62,000 nucleotides of DNA from positions 6,976,018-7,038,017 of the forward strand of contig NC_135561.1 of the NCBI RefSeq assembly GCF_964340395.1. Reading direction: 5' to 3'. The notes under the pieces are model-generated. The model saw only the letters and a program-made list of their open reading frames with translations. It ran no database searches and had not been told where the DNA came from. Shown here one piece after another: positions 28,580-41,470 of the stretch; within the stretch, counting starts at the first letter, position 1, and each line of letters opens with the position of its first letter. The position numbers and the translations under genes were made by a program. The DNA is from Glandiceps talaboti. Its lineage: Eukaryota; Hemichordata; Enteropneusta; Spengelidae.

Positions 28580-31500
28580 ATGGAGGAAAACAGTAAACAT
28601 ATTGTTTTATGTGTTCAGAGATTGGTTGCACAAATATTCAGCTGGAAACAGGTTTCAGCTGGAATTGTTTTAGTCATCTTCTCTCTAATTTTGCTTGGAT
28701 GGTGGGGACTACTGTGTCTTATTTTAGCAACGATACCATTTGGAGGGTGGGCTGGTCTGCAAGTACTCTCGTCAAACAAGCTATGGCAAAGCGATAGCAT
28801 ACTTGATATTTGGCGTTCTTTAGCGCCAAGCGATGGAAAGAGTAGCCAGTCGCAGTATGGTGGCTCACGAAGACAAAATATTACAGTGAATACGGAACTG
28901 AAAGCATTCGTTCAGAATGTGATGAGAGATTTTGTTCTGACGTGGTATGGCCAGCTGAGTGAAGACGAGCAGTTCACAGAAGAACTCTTCAGTCATTTGG
29001 AAGATCTATCTGTTAGTGTTACCAACAGGCTTTCTAAAGTCAGCCAACATGTTGTAGCAGAACAGTGTTTACGACAATTTCACAAACATTATCATATATA
29101 TCACCAGACAAGAACGAAACTTGGACTTAGTTTATCACCAGCCAAGTCACAAAGGAGTGCCTCACATGAAGAATTTGTTAAAACCTACTTCTCATTTACA
29201 AGTGAACACATAGCAGGGAAGAGCAGAACATTTGAAATACAGTACTTAGAAAGCACTGTTAAAACATTATCTAAACTTATATTCCCCAAAATGGTATTTG
29301 ACTGCAAGGTGGGAAGAAAACTCTTGGAAGAGATAATCACTTATAAAGTTATTTACAGTGTTGTAAACCTACTGTCAGAGCCTGACTTCCTCTACAGGGC
29401 AGTTGTTAGGATCCTTTCTGATGGCCCCAATCCAAAACCATCAGATGCGATTGATAAAGTTGACAGTTCCCTAGCAACAGATGAGAGACGGAGAACAGGA
29501 AGTATGGTAACCAAGTATGAAAGAAAAGATAGTAGTGTAAGAGAGCCTACAAAGGAGAACACTGACAAATATTGTCTGGGTGACAGAAATATAGAGGGTA
29601 TGGATGAGAAGGAGAAAGACAAAAAAGATAGACGAGAAGGTATGGAGGATAAAATTGTCAGGGATGATACATGTGATAGTACACACAAGGATAAAATTAC
29701 TCTAAAAGTCAAAGCAGATAATTTGGTCAAAGAAAGTGTCGGAGCAACGGGAATCTGTCAGTCAATAGCAGTAGCTAAAGACAAAAACATTGACTTGAAC
29801 TCAAGTTCAAACATTGAAATAAACAATTCATTTAGACAAGTCCCAAGAAGCTTAGGAACATTCAAGTCTGTTCAACCAACAAATTCCAGCCCAGGGAGTC
29901 CTAAATCAAGCCCACCTATGTCACCAGGATTCAAGAGATCAGTAAGTTGCCCTGTAGATAGGAAACGAATTCCACCGAATATATTCTGTGAAGATGTGAA
30001 ACGAGGTTCACCTAACACACCATTTGAAGAAATCAACATTAATGCAATGTTTGAAGAAAACAGTCATACACCAACGACTGTCCACAAAACTGATGTCAGC
30101 TTATCTCCTCACCAGTCCCCAAAACGAAGTCAGTCATCAGTGTCTGCAAGAATTCTCATTCCTGATCCAAAGGCACTGAAAGATAATGTATACCATAACT
30201 TGTGTATTCCAAAGACAGAGGTTGCAACAGAATATAGAAGTTCCAAAGAATATACACTCTACCTTATAGAGGTAAGCCAACTATCTCATAGAGATATATA
30301 CACAAAATATCTTGTATTACATGTATAAGAACGAAGGCCAATAACTTGTACAGAGTGAAAGTGGCACAAACTAAGTTTACAACTTTTTTACTCAATTTAT
30401 AATATTTACATAAAACCTTGATTAAACTATTCTAGTGTAATGTTAATGTCAATGCATGTCTTCTATGACATTACAATTTGTGTTCTGACATTGTAAGAAC
30501 TGTTAATTGCAAAGTAGGGAGATCCTGTACATTTTTTATATGCATGATGAATTACATCATTGAATAGTTTATGAGTTTATATCTTAATATCTGGTTTAAG
30601 TTCAGTTAATTACAAGTGATGGTTACATGTACATCAGTAAGTAGAATACTCTGAGTACCTTTTAATATACAGAAAAAAATACGCCCAAAATATATAAACT
30701 CGGCTTTTGCCCCTTTAAGGCCAATATTATACAGAGTGAAGGCCAATATTTTCATACAACTTCTTCAGGGACAATGACATTTTTTTCGGATCTTTTCCCC
30801 CAATTCAGCTGGAAAATACTAATGATGTAATTGTAACGTAAGGTCAGAATTTTGTTTCTGTTTGTATTGAGTTGGTAATACTGTATTACAGAATGGAAAT
30901 ACTAACTAGTTTTCTCTTCTTGTCTTCAGTTATGGGCCACTCATTTCACTTCTGTTTTTCAAAAAAAAATTTTAGGGAATAATGATTATGTATACTATAT
31001 GTGTAAACTGTGTATGTATGATGTATGAAATAAATATGACATTTCTAATTTCTATGTACTTAGTGATTGATTGACACTCTGTTACTGTGTTTGTTATGAC
31101 ATTTATCAATAGGGAATTTGCAATCCAGACTGAGCATGCTCAGACACAAGGACTATGGGATTTTCTGTGGTTATCGTAATACCTAATCTGGAGCTACTGA
31201 TAAAATAAACCTCCCACAATGGTCAGGGTAGCTATGAATTGATCATTTGTGGTTGCAAAGAATGTAACAGTATTGTTTCCAATACCAATTCATTAGTATT
31301 TATTATCACATTTCCCATGATGCAACATTCAACATGGCGGGTTTGCAAGTTCCATATTGAAATAGTAACTGACTTATTAATCATGTTAATTTTGTTTCGT
31401 GGTAAATAGTATTCTACAGTGGACCAAGACAATCCAACAGAGTTTGAGATTCACTCTGTTAAGAGGAGATATCGTGAATTTCTAAATTTACACAGTAGAC

Positions 31501-34500
31501 TAGAAGAAAATAAGCAACTCCGAAAACATCTGAAAGGTACTGTACATATTTTTATGTCTTGTGTTCTGTACAAATCATTCACTTAATGCTACATGTACTA
31601 TCCATATGCATAACAGACTACCAACACTGTCTGAGAACATCATTCAAAATAATGTCTTAACTAAATAAACCCCATCTGTGAGTGTTAACTTGGTACTGTC
31701 TGTCTGTTACAACTACATGATTCAAATATTTTCAATGTTACACAGATTCTACCAAACATATATTCAGCGTTGTCTAAAAAGTGATGACTGATCAGTTGAA
31801 TCATGATGATGTTGCCTACATTGTATTTCAGACTAAACATTGACCTTCGTTTGAGCTTCATAGGGTGATGGATCCACTCATCCAAATTTCAACTCGTCCC
31901 ACTCAACTCGCCCCATTTTCAACTCGCCCCATTTTCAACTCGCCCCAACTCTTTACAATATAATTTACCTGTGCATATATAAAATCAAAGCTAGTAGTAC
32001 TCAGGTTGGAGGGTCTGTGGTATCTCGTATTCCATGAAGTACCACTTGCACTTAAAACACATACTACAATACTTAGTTGCATTAAGTAGGGAGAGGAGAC
32101 GCGTCTCCAAAACCTGTACGCGCGGAAGTTGTAAGCATGTTGGTCACGTAAGCATGTCGGTCGCTAATATTTCTTATTTGGGTTGTAAACATTAAGTCCT
32201 AATGTGGAAAGTGATATTCCATGACTGAGGAAAGTTGTTGTTCTAGTATAAGTTCTAGATCTAGCAAACACAGCCAAAACGCACACCACTTTCTGCTACG
32301 AAATGTTACATTTTCTACGCTTCAACTGGCCATGTAGGTAAAATCATCTTCGAGTCCATGTATCGTTTAGATTTATAAACGTTTACTAGGTTGTTGGGGC
32401 GAGTTGAAAATGGGACGAGTTAAAAATGGGGCGAGTTGGAAATGGGGCGAGTTGAAATTGGGGCGAGTTGAAATGGAACGAGTTGAAATTGGGGCGAGTT
32501 GAAATTGGGGCGAGTTGAAATGGGACGAGTTGAAATTGGGAGGAAGTGAATCGCAATCCTTCATAGACAGCAATCTATCACATTATTCTTGTTTTCATTG
32601 GCAGATTTGAAAGAACCAAATAGGCTATTTACATTGCCACTTGGAAACATGAACAAAGACTATGTGGAACACAGGAGACGATTTCTTGAAGTTTACATAC
32701 AGGTAATACTGTTCATCTACATGCAAATTTTATATCCATTGATAGCCAATCATCAAGATGAGCAAGCTATATATACATTAGGGTTAGAACTGAGCCAATC
32801 AGTTGCTCAAATGCGAAGTAAACGTGAACAAAATATCTTTGTATTGAACTACTGAATCTTTGCATATATATCAGTGTTTTTTGTTAAAGACTCATAATTC
32901 AAGCCCGCATTCTCACGTTATTTGTTAAAGTAATGTAAAAGTATAGTACAAACTATGAGGCATGAATTAACAGTAGACTGACTGTACAATAGATACATAT
33001 TTGTATTCAAGCTAGGGAGTTAGGGCAATGTAACAGTGGACTGACTGTGCACTAGATGTACATATTTGTATTCAAGCTAGGGAGTTTGTATTAGGTTACA
33101 GATACATTGTGCAAGTACATTGTAGATTTATACTTCCTAGCATAGACTAGATTTATATTGCCTTCAGTGAGTGTTTCCCAGATGTGAACATCTATGCAAA
33201 TATTACCAATTACCCGCTCTGTTACTGGCTTTTCCAAACCTTAGCAAAAAAAAGTTCGTAGTCCCCTAAAAGTACAAGTTTACAAAAGCATGATTTGACG
33301 ATAATATCAGTATACAGTACATGTTTTATTTTATGCTGTGTTACAGGGTTTGTTATCTAAACCAGATATACAGAGAAGTACAGAAGTAAAGGAGTTCCTT
33401 GCCTTTGAGAGTGATCCTTACATTGCATATGTTAAAAAGGCACCTGACATTGTACCAAGGATTGATAGGGTGAGAAAATATAACAATAATTTTGATAGTG
33501 ATGACCTTTAAGTCAATATGGAAGTATCGTTGATCCATGGAATTTCTTCATGACCCACCTTTATTTGATATTCTACATGTCTTTTACTACGTCTAGTAAT
33601 GGCTCAAATTCCGAACAGATTTATCTTTTTGACACACAATAAATCACAGTAAAAATGGTGGATGATTTTGCATTCATTAGTACAAAAACGCTATACATTT
33701 CAGTGTAAAGCAGCTGTTTTGAATATTCATTGCTCAACCATTGCATACATTATTTCTGCTAACTCCCATGATGCAATAGCAAATATACCCTATACAAGGT
33801 GATCTTGATGTTTCTCTGAAATTGGAAGTAATTATAGATGATGTAAAATCATGAAATGACTCTCCAGAACCCATACTTTATGGAAATGTCTCTATTTATA
33901 CCCCTTTAACTAGTTCAATATTCTGTTTTAAAATGTCACCAGATGATTGTTCAAAGTGTAGCTGGTTTCATAGACACCCTTAAAACAGCCCTTCCCAGTG
34001 TTTCTACCAGTGAAAGTCAAGAAGCTAGCAAGGAACCTGATGACCTGTCAATGACAGATGAACTCAACCATGAATTAGAATCGACTAACAGTAGAATGTT
34101 TGCCTTCCCAGAAACAGTAAGTATATTTTTCACATTGTACTATTCATTGTATGCATGAAATCCTTATTTTGTGTTATTAATGGCTGAGGCTTTGATGACA
34201 GTTTTTGCTGTCGCCATGACAACACAACAGAATAGTTGCGTTTTTCATTTTAAAACAGCATAATGTAAATGAGACCTGAGGCTCATTTCAGGTCTCAAAA
34301 AAATTAATAATTACAAATGAATAAGTTTTCTACCCAAAATCTCAACTTATTTTATCCATGAATACATTGTTCTATAGATGTATCATTCACCAGTAGAAAG
34401 TATGATGGAAATGTATCAATGCGAAATCAACTTTAACTCAGATGGCTGGTATCCATGGCAACTAAGTCAAGACCAGATTGACAATGGTATTAAAATTTTA

Positions 34501-34967
34501 GGACCAAGACCTCAGGGAGATGGCTGTGATGTCAATGATACCACAAAAGAAAAAGGTGAGTTACTAGTTTGTGTGTTTGGTACTAAAGTTAACTTTGATA
34601 CAGTGATTTGCCAACAGAGATGACTTTTCATTTTATAACATATATTTGATGATTTGATGGTGATTGCAGACAGGAAAAATTCCATTGACAACGCTAACAC
34701 AACACCTACTTTTATTGGAACAGGTTTGCAGACAGGAGAGATTCCATTGACAACGCTAACACAACACTTACTTTGTGAGACTTTTCAACATTGTCACAAT
34801 TCATGGCTAATCACAGATAAGGTACAACAAGTGCTGGCTGTTGTTACAGGAAAGTTGTTCAATAGGTAAGTTTGATATTTATGGTTTGCCCTCTTCCCTC
34901 ACCTCATTGTAATAGCCCTACATTACTGTTGAAATAAGAACCCCCTCCCCCCCCCCTCACTCACACA

Positions 34968-35026
<59 letters not shown>

Positions 35027-36452
35027 CCACCACCACCACCATCATCACAATATCCTCCAATGAGATAAGGGTAGCTGTTATTCTACATTTAAATTTAAAA
35101 ACAATTTTCAAATCTACTGTTTCTTATATTTGTACTAACACAAACATCACACTGTCCTGACTTTTACTCAGAAATCGAATTCAGAGGCCTGAGTCAGGCA
35201 ATACCATTTGCAAATATTGGTGTCATTTTTTGCACATCATCAGATGATAAAATTCTAATAAATTTCCATCTATTTCCTTTGTTCAGTTGGGTGTTTGTCA
35301 AAATTAGTGAGTTGACTACACAGGATAGGTGGGCCTACTATATGTTCAAGTTAAGAGAAGCAGTGTGGGACAAGAAGACAAACAAACCAAGGACTGAAGA
35401 AGAGAAGAAACAAACCAAGAAACATGCACATGAATGCCTCATAGATTTCTTTCCAGGTATGTTCCATAGTTTTTTTTAAAAAGGTAATTCACTATGTTGT
35501 TCTATTTCATAGATATACTAAGAAAGTCTGTGCTAACATCTAAATATGGCTATGTTGTTCTGTTTGGTAGATATACACCCAAATATGGCTATGTTGTTTT
35601 GTTTGGTAGATATACACCCAAATATGGCTATGTTGTTCTGTTTGGTAGATATACACCCAAATATGACTATGTTGTTCTGTTTGGTAGATATACACCCAAA
35701 TATAGCTATGCTGTTTTGTTTGATAGATACATACTAATTCTGTACCAACACCTAAATATTCCTATGTTGTTCTATTTCCTAGATATACTAAGAAAGTCTG
35801 TTGGTGAAGAAGAGTATTGTGCATCATTGTATGATGCCATGGAGTCATTGGAATATCCAAGAATTAACAGGTATTGTTAGCACTATAACAGAATTCCCAT
35901 GACACAGTAGTTAGTACCAGTGTGGTGTACTCAGGGTATCTGCGTGAGTGCTTGCGATGTTCTCCGAGTTCGGACTTCCACAAATGAAGCTACTGAAAGT
36001 ATAGTAGAAAACACTGCTACCACAGTGGAAATATCCTAAGTGACCACACTGGCACTTATATGCGATGGGATTCTGTTAATATTACATTACATTTATCCAA
36101 AACAGCAAATATCGTTATTTAGTGTTCACATGGTTTTGGACACTTGGATGCTTATTAGCATAGATGTTTGCAATTGTAATGTTTTCATTATTGCACTGAA
36201 ATGCAAATACCAATAGTATCTGCATAGATATCTGGTCCAATGAATTATTTTAAAAAGACAAAAAAAAAACTGTTTAATTTGATTGAGTTTATATATTTGT
36301 CTGTTATCTTATTAAGGCACACTGCTTTTATTTTTAACAGACATTTCATCTATAACATGCTGGACATTGCTCTGGACATGGTGGCCCCAGAAATCAAGAC
36401 AGTACAGCTGCAGACAACATTGCTGGAGAACAAAGGGTTGACCAAAAACTAG
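28580..36452 (+). CDS. SNX19: Sorting nexin 19-like (PXA-PX-nexin C)
   Basis: Exons 28580-30271, 31410-31536, 32605-32702, 33347-33469, 33943-34116, 34378-34555, 34670-34865, 35287-35456, 35783-35870, 36341-36452. All are GT-AG, 2958 nt, 985 aa (human SNX19 about 992). An N-terminal hydrophobic pair (residues 28-60) anchors the protein in a membrane. A PXA domain (about 105-285; FVQNVMRDFVLTWYGQLSED) follows, then a long charged, Ser/Pro-rich linker, a PX domain (about 550-690; KRRYREF at 582-588, LPLGNMNKD, RRFLEVYIQ) and a nexin C domain (about 840-975, ending SLEYPRINRHF...ALDMVAPEI). By family knowledge PX binds phosphoinositides, and SNX19 tethers endolysosomes to the ER. The family fit over SNX13/14/25 rests on PXA followed directly by PX without an RGS domain. 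Exons 7 and 9 sit next to duplicated acceptor sites. Confidence 0.94.
31108..31358 (+). mobile_element. 251-bp MITE, copy 2
   Basis: Ends AATAGGGAATTTGCAA and TTGCAAGTTCCATATT. It shares the full interior with 47192-47443 and, inverted, with 23549-23799. It lies in intron 1 of the SNX19-like gene and ends 51 bp before the exon 2 start at 31410. No ORF. Confidence 0.92.
31864..32558. mobile_element. Non-autonomous hAT-like element with 8-bp target duplication
   Basis: CTTCATAG flanks both sides exactly (31856-31863 and 32559-32566), an 8-bp target-site duplication. The termini GGTGATGGATCCACT and (reverse-complemented) GATTGCGATTCACTTCC are imperfect inverted repeats. Inside each end are tandem 16-bp units of type TTTTCAACTCGCCCCA: about four at the left (31890-31950) and about ten in opposite orientation at the right (32390-32545). 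The middle has no ORF. An 8-bp duplication points to hAT or P superfamilies. It lies in SNX19 intron 2, ending 46 bp before exon 3 (32605). Confidence 0.82.
34666..34772 (+). repeat. 62-bp-offset direct duplication over the SNX19 exon 7 acceptor
   Basis: 34666-34710 and 34728-34772 are identical at 42 of 45 positions, both beginning GCAGACAGG. The duplicated part includes the splice acceptor CAG and about 41 bp of exon. Because the offset is 62 bp, the two copies are read in different frames within exon 7: DRKNSIDNANTT, then TGEIPLTTLTQHLL. Confidence 0.92.
34967..35046. repeat. (TCA)n microsatellite
   Basis: About 19 CAT/TCA triplets passing into CAC triplets, in SNX19 intron 7, just after a poly-C run at 34948-34957. 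Poly-Met frames on the minus strand are artefacts. Confidence 0.96.
35490..35782 (+). repeat. 39-bp array of splice-acceptor copies, SNX19 intron 8
   Basis: Seven units, each with TATGTTGTTCTRTTT followed by a TAG and ATA. Unit 1 (acceptor AG at 35511-35512) and unit 7 (the real acceptor at 35781-35782) share the exon start ATATACTAAGAAAGTCTGT. Units 2-5 are near-identical 39-mers with TAGATATACACCCAAA, and unit 6 is intermediate. Unit 1 therefore looks like a full copy of the exon 9 boundary, with derived units between. Confidence 0.92.
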
Positions 36453-37075
36453 AGTGTTAACAATCACAGTAGTGTATGTATGTTATGATGCTGTTCAACT
36501 ACATAGAAACTGGTTGTAATACAGCTCAGGGGGAGTTTCTACATGTTTGGCGTTTACACTGTAAAATTACAGTCAGAGAGGTGCACCACAATTTCCAATA
36601 CAGCATTGTATTTATTAGTTTTCGTGAGCCAGTAACGTGGAAGGGATATGTGTAACCAGGTTAAATCAGTGTGTGATACACTGCCATTTACTCTCTTGTA
36701 CAGTCAAGTAAAGAATGGACAATGTTCCAAAATAGGGTTGAATTATTTCTGGTATCATGAAACTGGGGGCATATTCATAATACACAATAAGATGTTATAA
36801 TACAACGGTTTGAATACTTCCATCTTCTTGTTAAATACAGAGTGTATACCATCAAACCCATTATGGTAAAATCTTTAATTTAGTAAAGCCTAGATGTGGA
36901 TATAACTATATATGTAGTACTTATTTCAGAAACAGTTTAGAATAATATTTATCATGCTGTTTTATTTTGTGTGTATTATAAATGTTTTTTGTCACTGTCA
37001 TGAAATCTAAACAAGAGATATAATTAGCCTGGAACTTAAAATATAATGTCAGTGCATACTTACATTTGGAAAACA

Positions 37076-37640
37076 AGATTGTAACAGTACTGAAATTACA
37101 GGATTGTGACAGCACTGAAATTACAGGATTGTGACAGCACTGAAATTACAGGATTGTGACAGCACTGAAATTACATGATTGTAACAGTACTGAAATTACA
37201 TGATTGTAACAGTACTGAAATTACATGATTGTAACAGCACTGAAATTGCATGATTGTAACAGTACTGAAATTGCATGATTGTAACAGTACTGAAATTGCA
37301 TGATTGTAACTACTGAAATTACATGCTTGTTACAGTATTGAAATTACATTATTGTGACAGCACTGAAATTACATGATTGTAACAGTACTGAAATTACATG
37401 CTTGTTACAGTATTGCAATTACATTATTGTGACAGCACTGAAATTACATGATTGTAACAGTACTGAAATTACATGATTGTAACAGTACTGAAATAACATG
37501 ATTGTAACAGTACTGAAATAACATGATTGTAACAGTACTGATATTACATTATTGTAACTACTGAAATTACATGCTTGTTACAGAATTGAAATTAAATTAT
37601 TGTAACTGTACTGGAATTACATAATTGTAACAGTACTGAT
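37076..37640. repeat. 25-bp minisatellite, about 22 copies
   Basis: Consensus GATTGTAACAGTACTGAAAT plus TACAT. Early copies carry GTGACAGCAC, and later ones decay (TGCTTGTTACAGTATTG, GATATTACAT). It lies 620 bp beyond the SNX19 stop and so is possibly within its 3' UTR. Confidence 0.95.
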
Positions 37641-39721
37641 ATTATACATAACAGTGTTTGTGGAGGACATTCCATAAAGTTGCACTGTTGTCCATGTGTT
37701 ATATACCATTAGTTTTGGTTTTGAATCCTGGTGAAATGAATGACAAACACAAATAGAGTTTACCTACTTACTGTAATGAACAAAAACACAGACTATGTTA
37801 TGCCATGAATGTATCAAAAATCACATGTTGTTGGTATTTTTGCAGAGTTATACATTTCATTTATAAGATTAATTAATTCAACCAGTTTTACGTTTCACTT
37901 AATGACATTTTTCTGCTTTTTCTACTGAAAGTTCTGCTTACAGCTGACAACAGTTAGAATGACTGATATGCTAAATGTAGTTTTGATAATAAACTAAATT
38001 AATTAAGTTTACCATTAGTATCATAACTATGATGCCTCTCCATCGACTGCCATAAAGGAAAGCCATTGATTATCCTCAAATGTTTAACCTGATTGGCTGC
38101 CATCGACAATTCAATGTCCAATGGAATTCATTGTTGATGATGATAAAATGAACAAATCCTTTATTTGTATGGCGTATCACAAACACGTCCTTACTGCTGA
38201 TAATATATTCGCTTTTGCAGATGTGTCAACATCTTTTTGCCAAAGCACCTTTCAACAACTTCAAATCTAAATTCGATGACAGCCATGTTTGAAAAGTTGT
38301 CAACATTGATATTATAAAAGGAAGTCTGTGATTGGTCAGTTTGTTGCTGGATAATGACAGGTTGCAACCGTTTGAGGGTGATCTAACATATATGAGTTTC
38401 AACGACTTTCCTTCAAGGTAGATGATGGAGAGATAGATATCGTAGTCACAATGATTATTCACGATGTAGAAATATTAGAATATTAGATTAAGTCTCATTG
38501 CTATGAAATAAAAGTAAAAGACTATTATTAGCTGAATTGTAACCACTACTAAATCCTGGAAAAGGACAAATTTGAAATTACCATTTAAGTACTATTGGGC
38601 AAAGTGCAACTCAAAATAAGTAGTGTATTTCACCGAAGTCGTAGACAATTTTTTTTTTTTTTGAATTTAGAAATTGGATTATAGAAGAGTATGTTAAGTA
38701 ACATGAATACAGTATATGCTGCGCTGTGTACAGTTTTACTTCACATGTAAAATGTGAAAGAACATGAACTTTTCTGCTCACAGTATCAAAAAGTTTCTGT
38801 GGAAGCGATCCAAATTGAAAGAAGTTGGGCAGAGTTTTTACATAACTGCTGTTACTGTGTTGATCAAAGATGATACGAGATTATGATGCCAGCACATTTT
38901 CTGGATGTTGTGATTTTTATGGGATTGACAAAATATTTGATAAACACATGCTTCATATAGAGAGAATCCCAGGCCATGGTTGGAATATGTCATTTATGAA
39001 GTGTACAAATTTATACATTAGGAACTGGTTGCAGACAAAAATGTCTGTCAACTGCAAACTAAAATTTGAGCTAAAATTCTTGATTTTAACGAACGAGCGT
39101 GAACAATATATCATAGCAACAAAGTAGTCATAGCAATGATATTGACATAGTAAAAAATGGTCATCACAACAAAGTGGTCATAGAAACAGTAGTCATAGCA
39201 ACAAAGTGGTTATATGACATGTTTTTTCCTTGTTCAGCACTATGTGCTACTGTCAATTAAGGTCATATTTTAGCTCAATGACCAAATCAAACTTTAAAAA
39301 AATAAAAATATACTGTCTGCCAGCTGTTCTGGAAGGATTGAAATTATGATTGTACAGAAGAAATAGTGCAGCGACAGTGTGCCTAATGTTTTAACTTTCC
39401 TGTTGTCATGATTCAGAAAAGATGAATATATTTTTTTGCCAGAAACATGCCGCACATACTTAACAACTCAAATAACTATATATGTAAAGGGAAATACGAT
39501 AGTAGGAGCTAGAGCTGTGCTGATTTTGGTAAAATTCTGTTATATATACATATCTTCTAAAGTGCAATGTTTGCAAATTTTTGGCTGCTATATATTTTAT
39601 TTGTTATTATAATAACTTTTCAATATTTCAAAGTTTTGAATAGTTATATATATCTGGTTTTATCCAAGCCAAAACACAAGTCAGAAGTCTTCGTAGTTGT
39701 AAGAAATTTAATGTGTGAGTA

Positions 39722-39993
39722 ATTCTCAGCACCTGCAATGGTATTTCACCTCATGCTAGAGAGTCAAAATAGAACAAGAAGGTTGACTTATTCTCAGTGC
39801 CTGCAATAGTATTTCACCTCATGCTAGAGAGTCAAAGTAGAACAAGAAGGTTGACTTATTCTCAGTGCCTGCAATAGTATTTCACCTCATGCTAGAGGGT
39901 CAAAATAGAACAAGAAGGTTGACTTATTCTCAGTGCCTGCAATAGTATTTCACCTCATGCTAGAGGGTCAAAATAGAACAAGAAGGTTGACTT
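39722..39993. repeat. 68-bp tandem repeat, four copies
   Basis: Four copies of a 68-bp unit beginning ATTCTCAGTGCCTGCAATAG and ending GAACAAGAAGGTTGACTT, with few differences. Single diverged relatives followed by the same downstream sequence (GTGGAAGTC...GGTGTC...TTATTTTTATG) occur at 47768-47945 and 49415-49580. The array is thus a local expansion inside one copy of a dispersed element. Confidence 0.93.
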
Positions 39994-40110
39994 ATTCTAA
40001 TATGTACCTATAGTAATGTATGTGTAGTGGAAGTCGTGGTGTCCAGTGAGAAATCAAATTATTTTTATTTTTATGGCATGCCTAGGGGTCCAATTCTGTT
40101 TCAAGTATTG
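39722..40110 (+). mobile_element. Dispersed repeat with GGTGTC/TTATTTTTATG core, copy 1
   Basis: Starts with the CTCAGTGCCTGCAATAG unit, passes through ATGCTAGAGGGTCAAAATAG, GAAGTCGTGGTGTC and TTATTTTTATGGCATGCCTAG, and ends near TTCAAGTATTG. Copies 2 and 3 lie in DRC1 introns. No terminal repeats or coding capacity were found, so the class is unknown. Confidence 0.6.
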
Positions 40111-40554
40111 AGAATTATAGCATGTAAAGTGATTGTTGCATTTTACACTAGTATTATAGAAATATATAGTATGACTCTCTGATCTACCTTAAGATTTTAC
40201 ATAATTTTGTTGTACATCATAAAATTATCATATCACAAAGTTCTAACCAAAATTCAGTACATGTTTTACAAAAACACAAGTCTTTCAATTTATAAATTTT
40301 TCATCTTAGAAATGAACATTTCAATAGGTAATAGTCACAGTCATAATAGTTATGTAATTGTTATGATTGATAGAGGATCCTATCTAGTGATAGTTAGTTT
40401 GGAAAGATATTTGTCTGTAAGATACAGTCATTAATGGCGCATGGAGTGCTGACAGAAGTGTCACAAACTACTGTATTTTACAAAATACCCAAGTGAACCA
40501 AATGTCACAATTCGAATTTATAAAGTTCTGACATTATCAGAATGTACACTTTAA

Positions 40555-40904
40555 AGTGGTCATATCAATGAGGATTAGGTATTTATTTTGGATTTTTTTG
40601 GATAAAATAATTTTACCATGGTGTCCTACTTTAAAAAGGAAATCAGTGTAAAACAACATATGCCAAGTTTATGTCTGTAACTCAATAAAGTGCAAAGACT
40701 GATAAATGTGTAAAATGTTTGTTGTTGTACATACAATAACAAACTTTTGTACACATTTTTTAGCATTTTGCAATGTACTGAGTTACAAACATAAACTTGG
40801 TCTATGTTGTTTCACGTTGATTTTTCAAGTAGGAAGCCATGATAAAATTGTTTTATCAATTCAAAATAAAAAATAAATACCTAATCCTCATCGACATGAC
40901 CACT
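40555..40904. mobile_element. 350-bp palindromic TTAA element, copy 1
   Basis: Flanked by TTAA on both sides (40551-40554, 40905-40908). It begins AGTGGTCATATCAATGAGGA and ends with TCCTCATCGACATGACCACT. The two halves (40555-40725 and 40735-40904) are inverted copies along their whole length, meeting near TTGTTGTTGTACATACAATAA. No ORF. TTAA targets suggest a piggyBac-type transposase, an inference from the target only. Confidence 0.88.
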
Positions 40905-41162
40905 TTAATAAACTCATAATAATGAATGGATGATGACAATTATAGAGGAATGAAATTTAGTTGTAATATTTGACAATATTTGTGTAGTTATTTGAAATCT
41001 TGCAATGACATTTACAAATTCAAGTGTTGATAATTGCAGTACAATAACACTAAGTATGGTCACAGTCGTCAGAAGAGGATCAAAATTGGTCAGCTGTGTC
41101 TGGCAGAACAACAGAAAAAGCTGTTTTAAAACAAACACATGATCCTGTCTAATATGATACTA

Positions 41163-41470
41163 ATAGTTCCACTGATAAGATAGCACTGATGTGAGAATGT
41201 GGGATGTGAACAATGGGCTGTAAATTTAGCACTAATGTGAGAATGTGGGATATGAACATTGTACTGTAAATTTAGCACTAATGTGGGATATGAACAATGG
41301 GCTGTAAATTTAGCACTAATGTGGGATATGAACAATGGGCTGTAACTTTAGCACTAATGTGAGAATGTGGAATATGAATATTGTACTGTAAATTTAGCAC
41401 TAATGTGGGATATGAACAATGGGCTGTAAATTTAGCACTAATGTGAGATTGGGGATGTGATCAGTGGGGT
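41163..41470. repeat. About 46-bp degenerate minisatellite
   Basis: Repeats of TTTAGCACTAATGTGAGAAT then GTGGGATATGAACAATGGGC and TGTAAA, with some units lacking the GAGAATGTG part (about 37 bp). About seven units. Non-coding. Confidence 0.9.

Noticed and set aside
37076-37640. Possible CRISPR-like array
   Set aside because: Units are directly adjacent with no unique spacers, and the DNA is from an animal. It is a minisatellite. The same holds for the arrays at 52933 and 54545.
38870-39127. 85-codon plus-strand frame
   Set aside because: No recognisable domain, no splice signals that fit, and it lies in an intergenic AT-rich stretch. Similar chance frames at 40207, 43447 and 44926 were dropped for the same reason.
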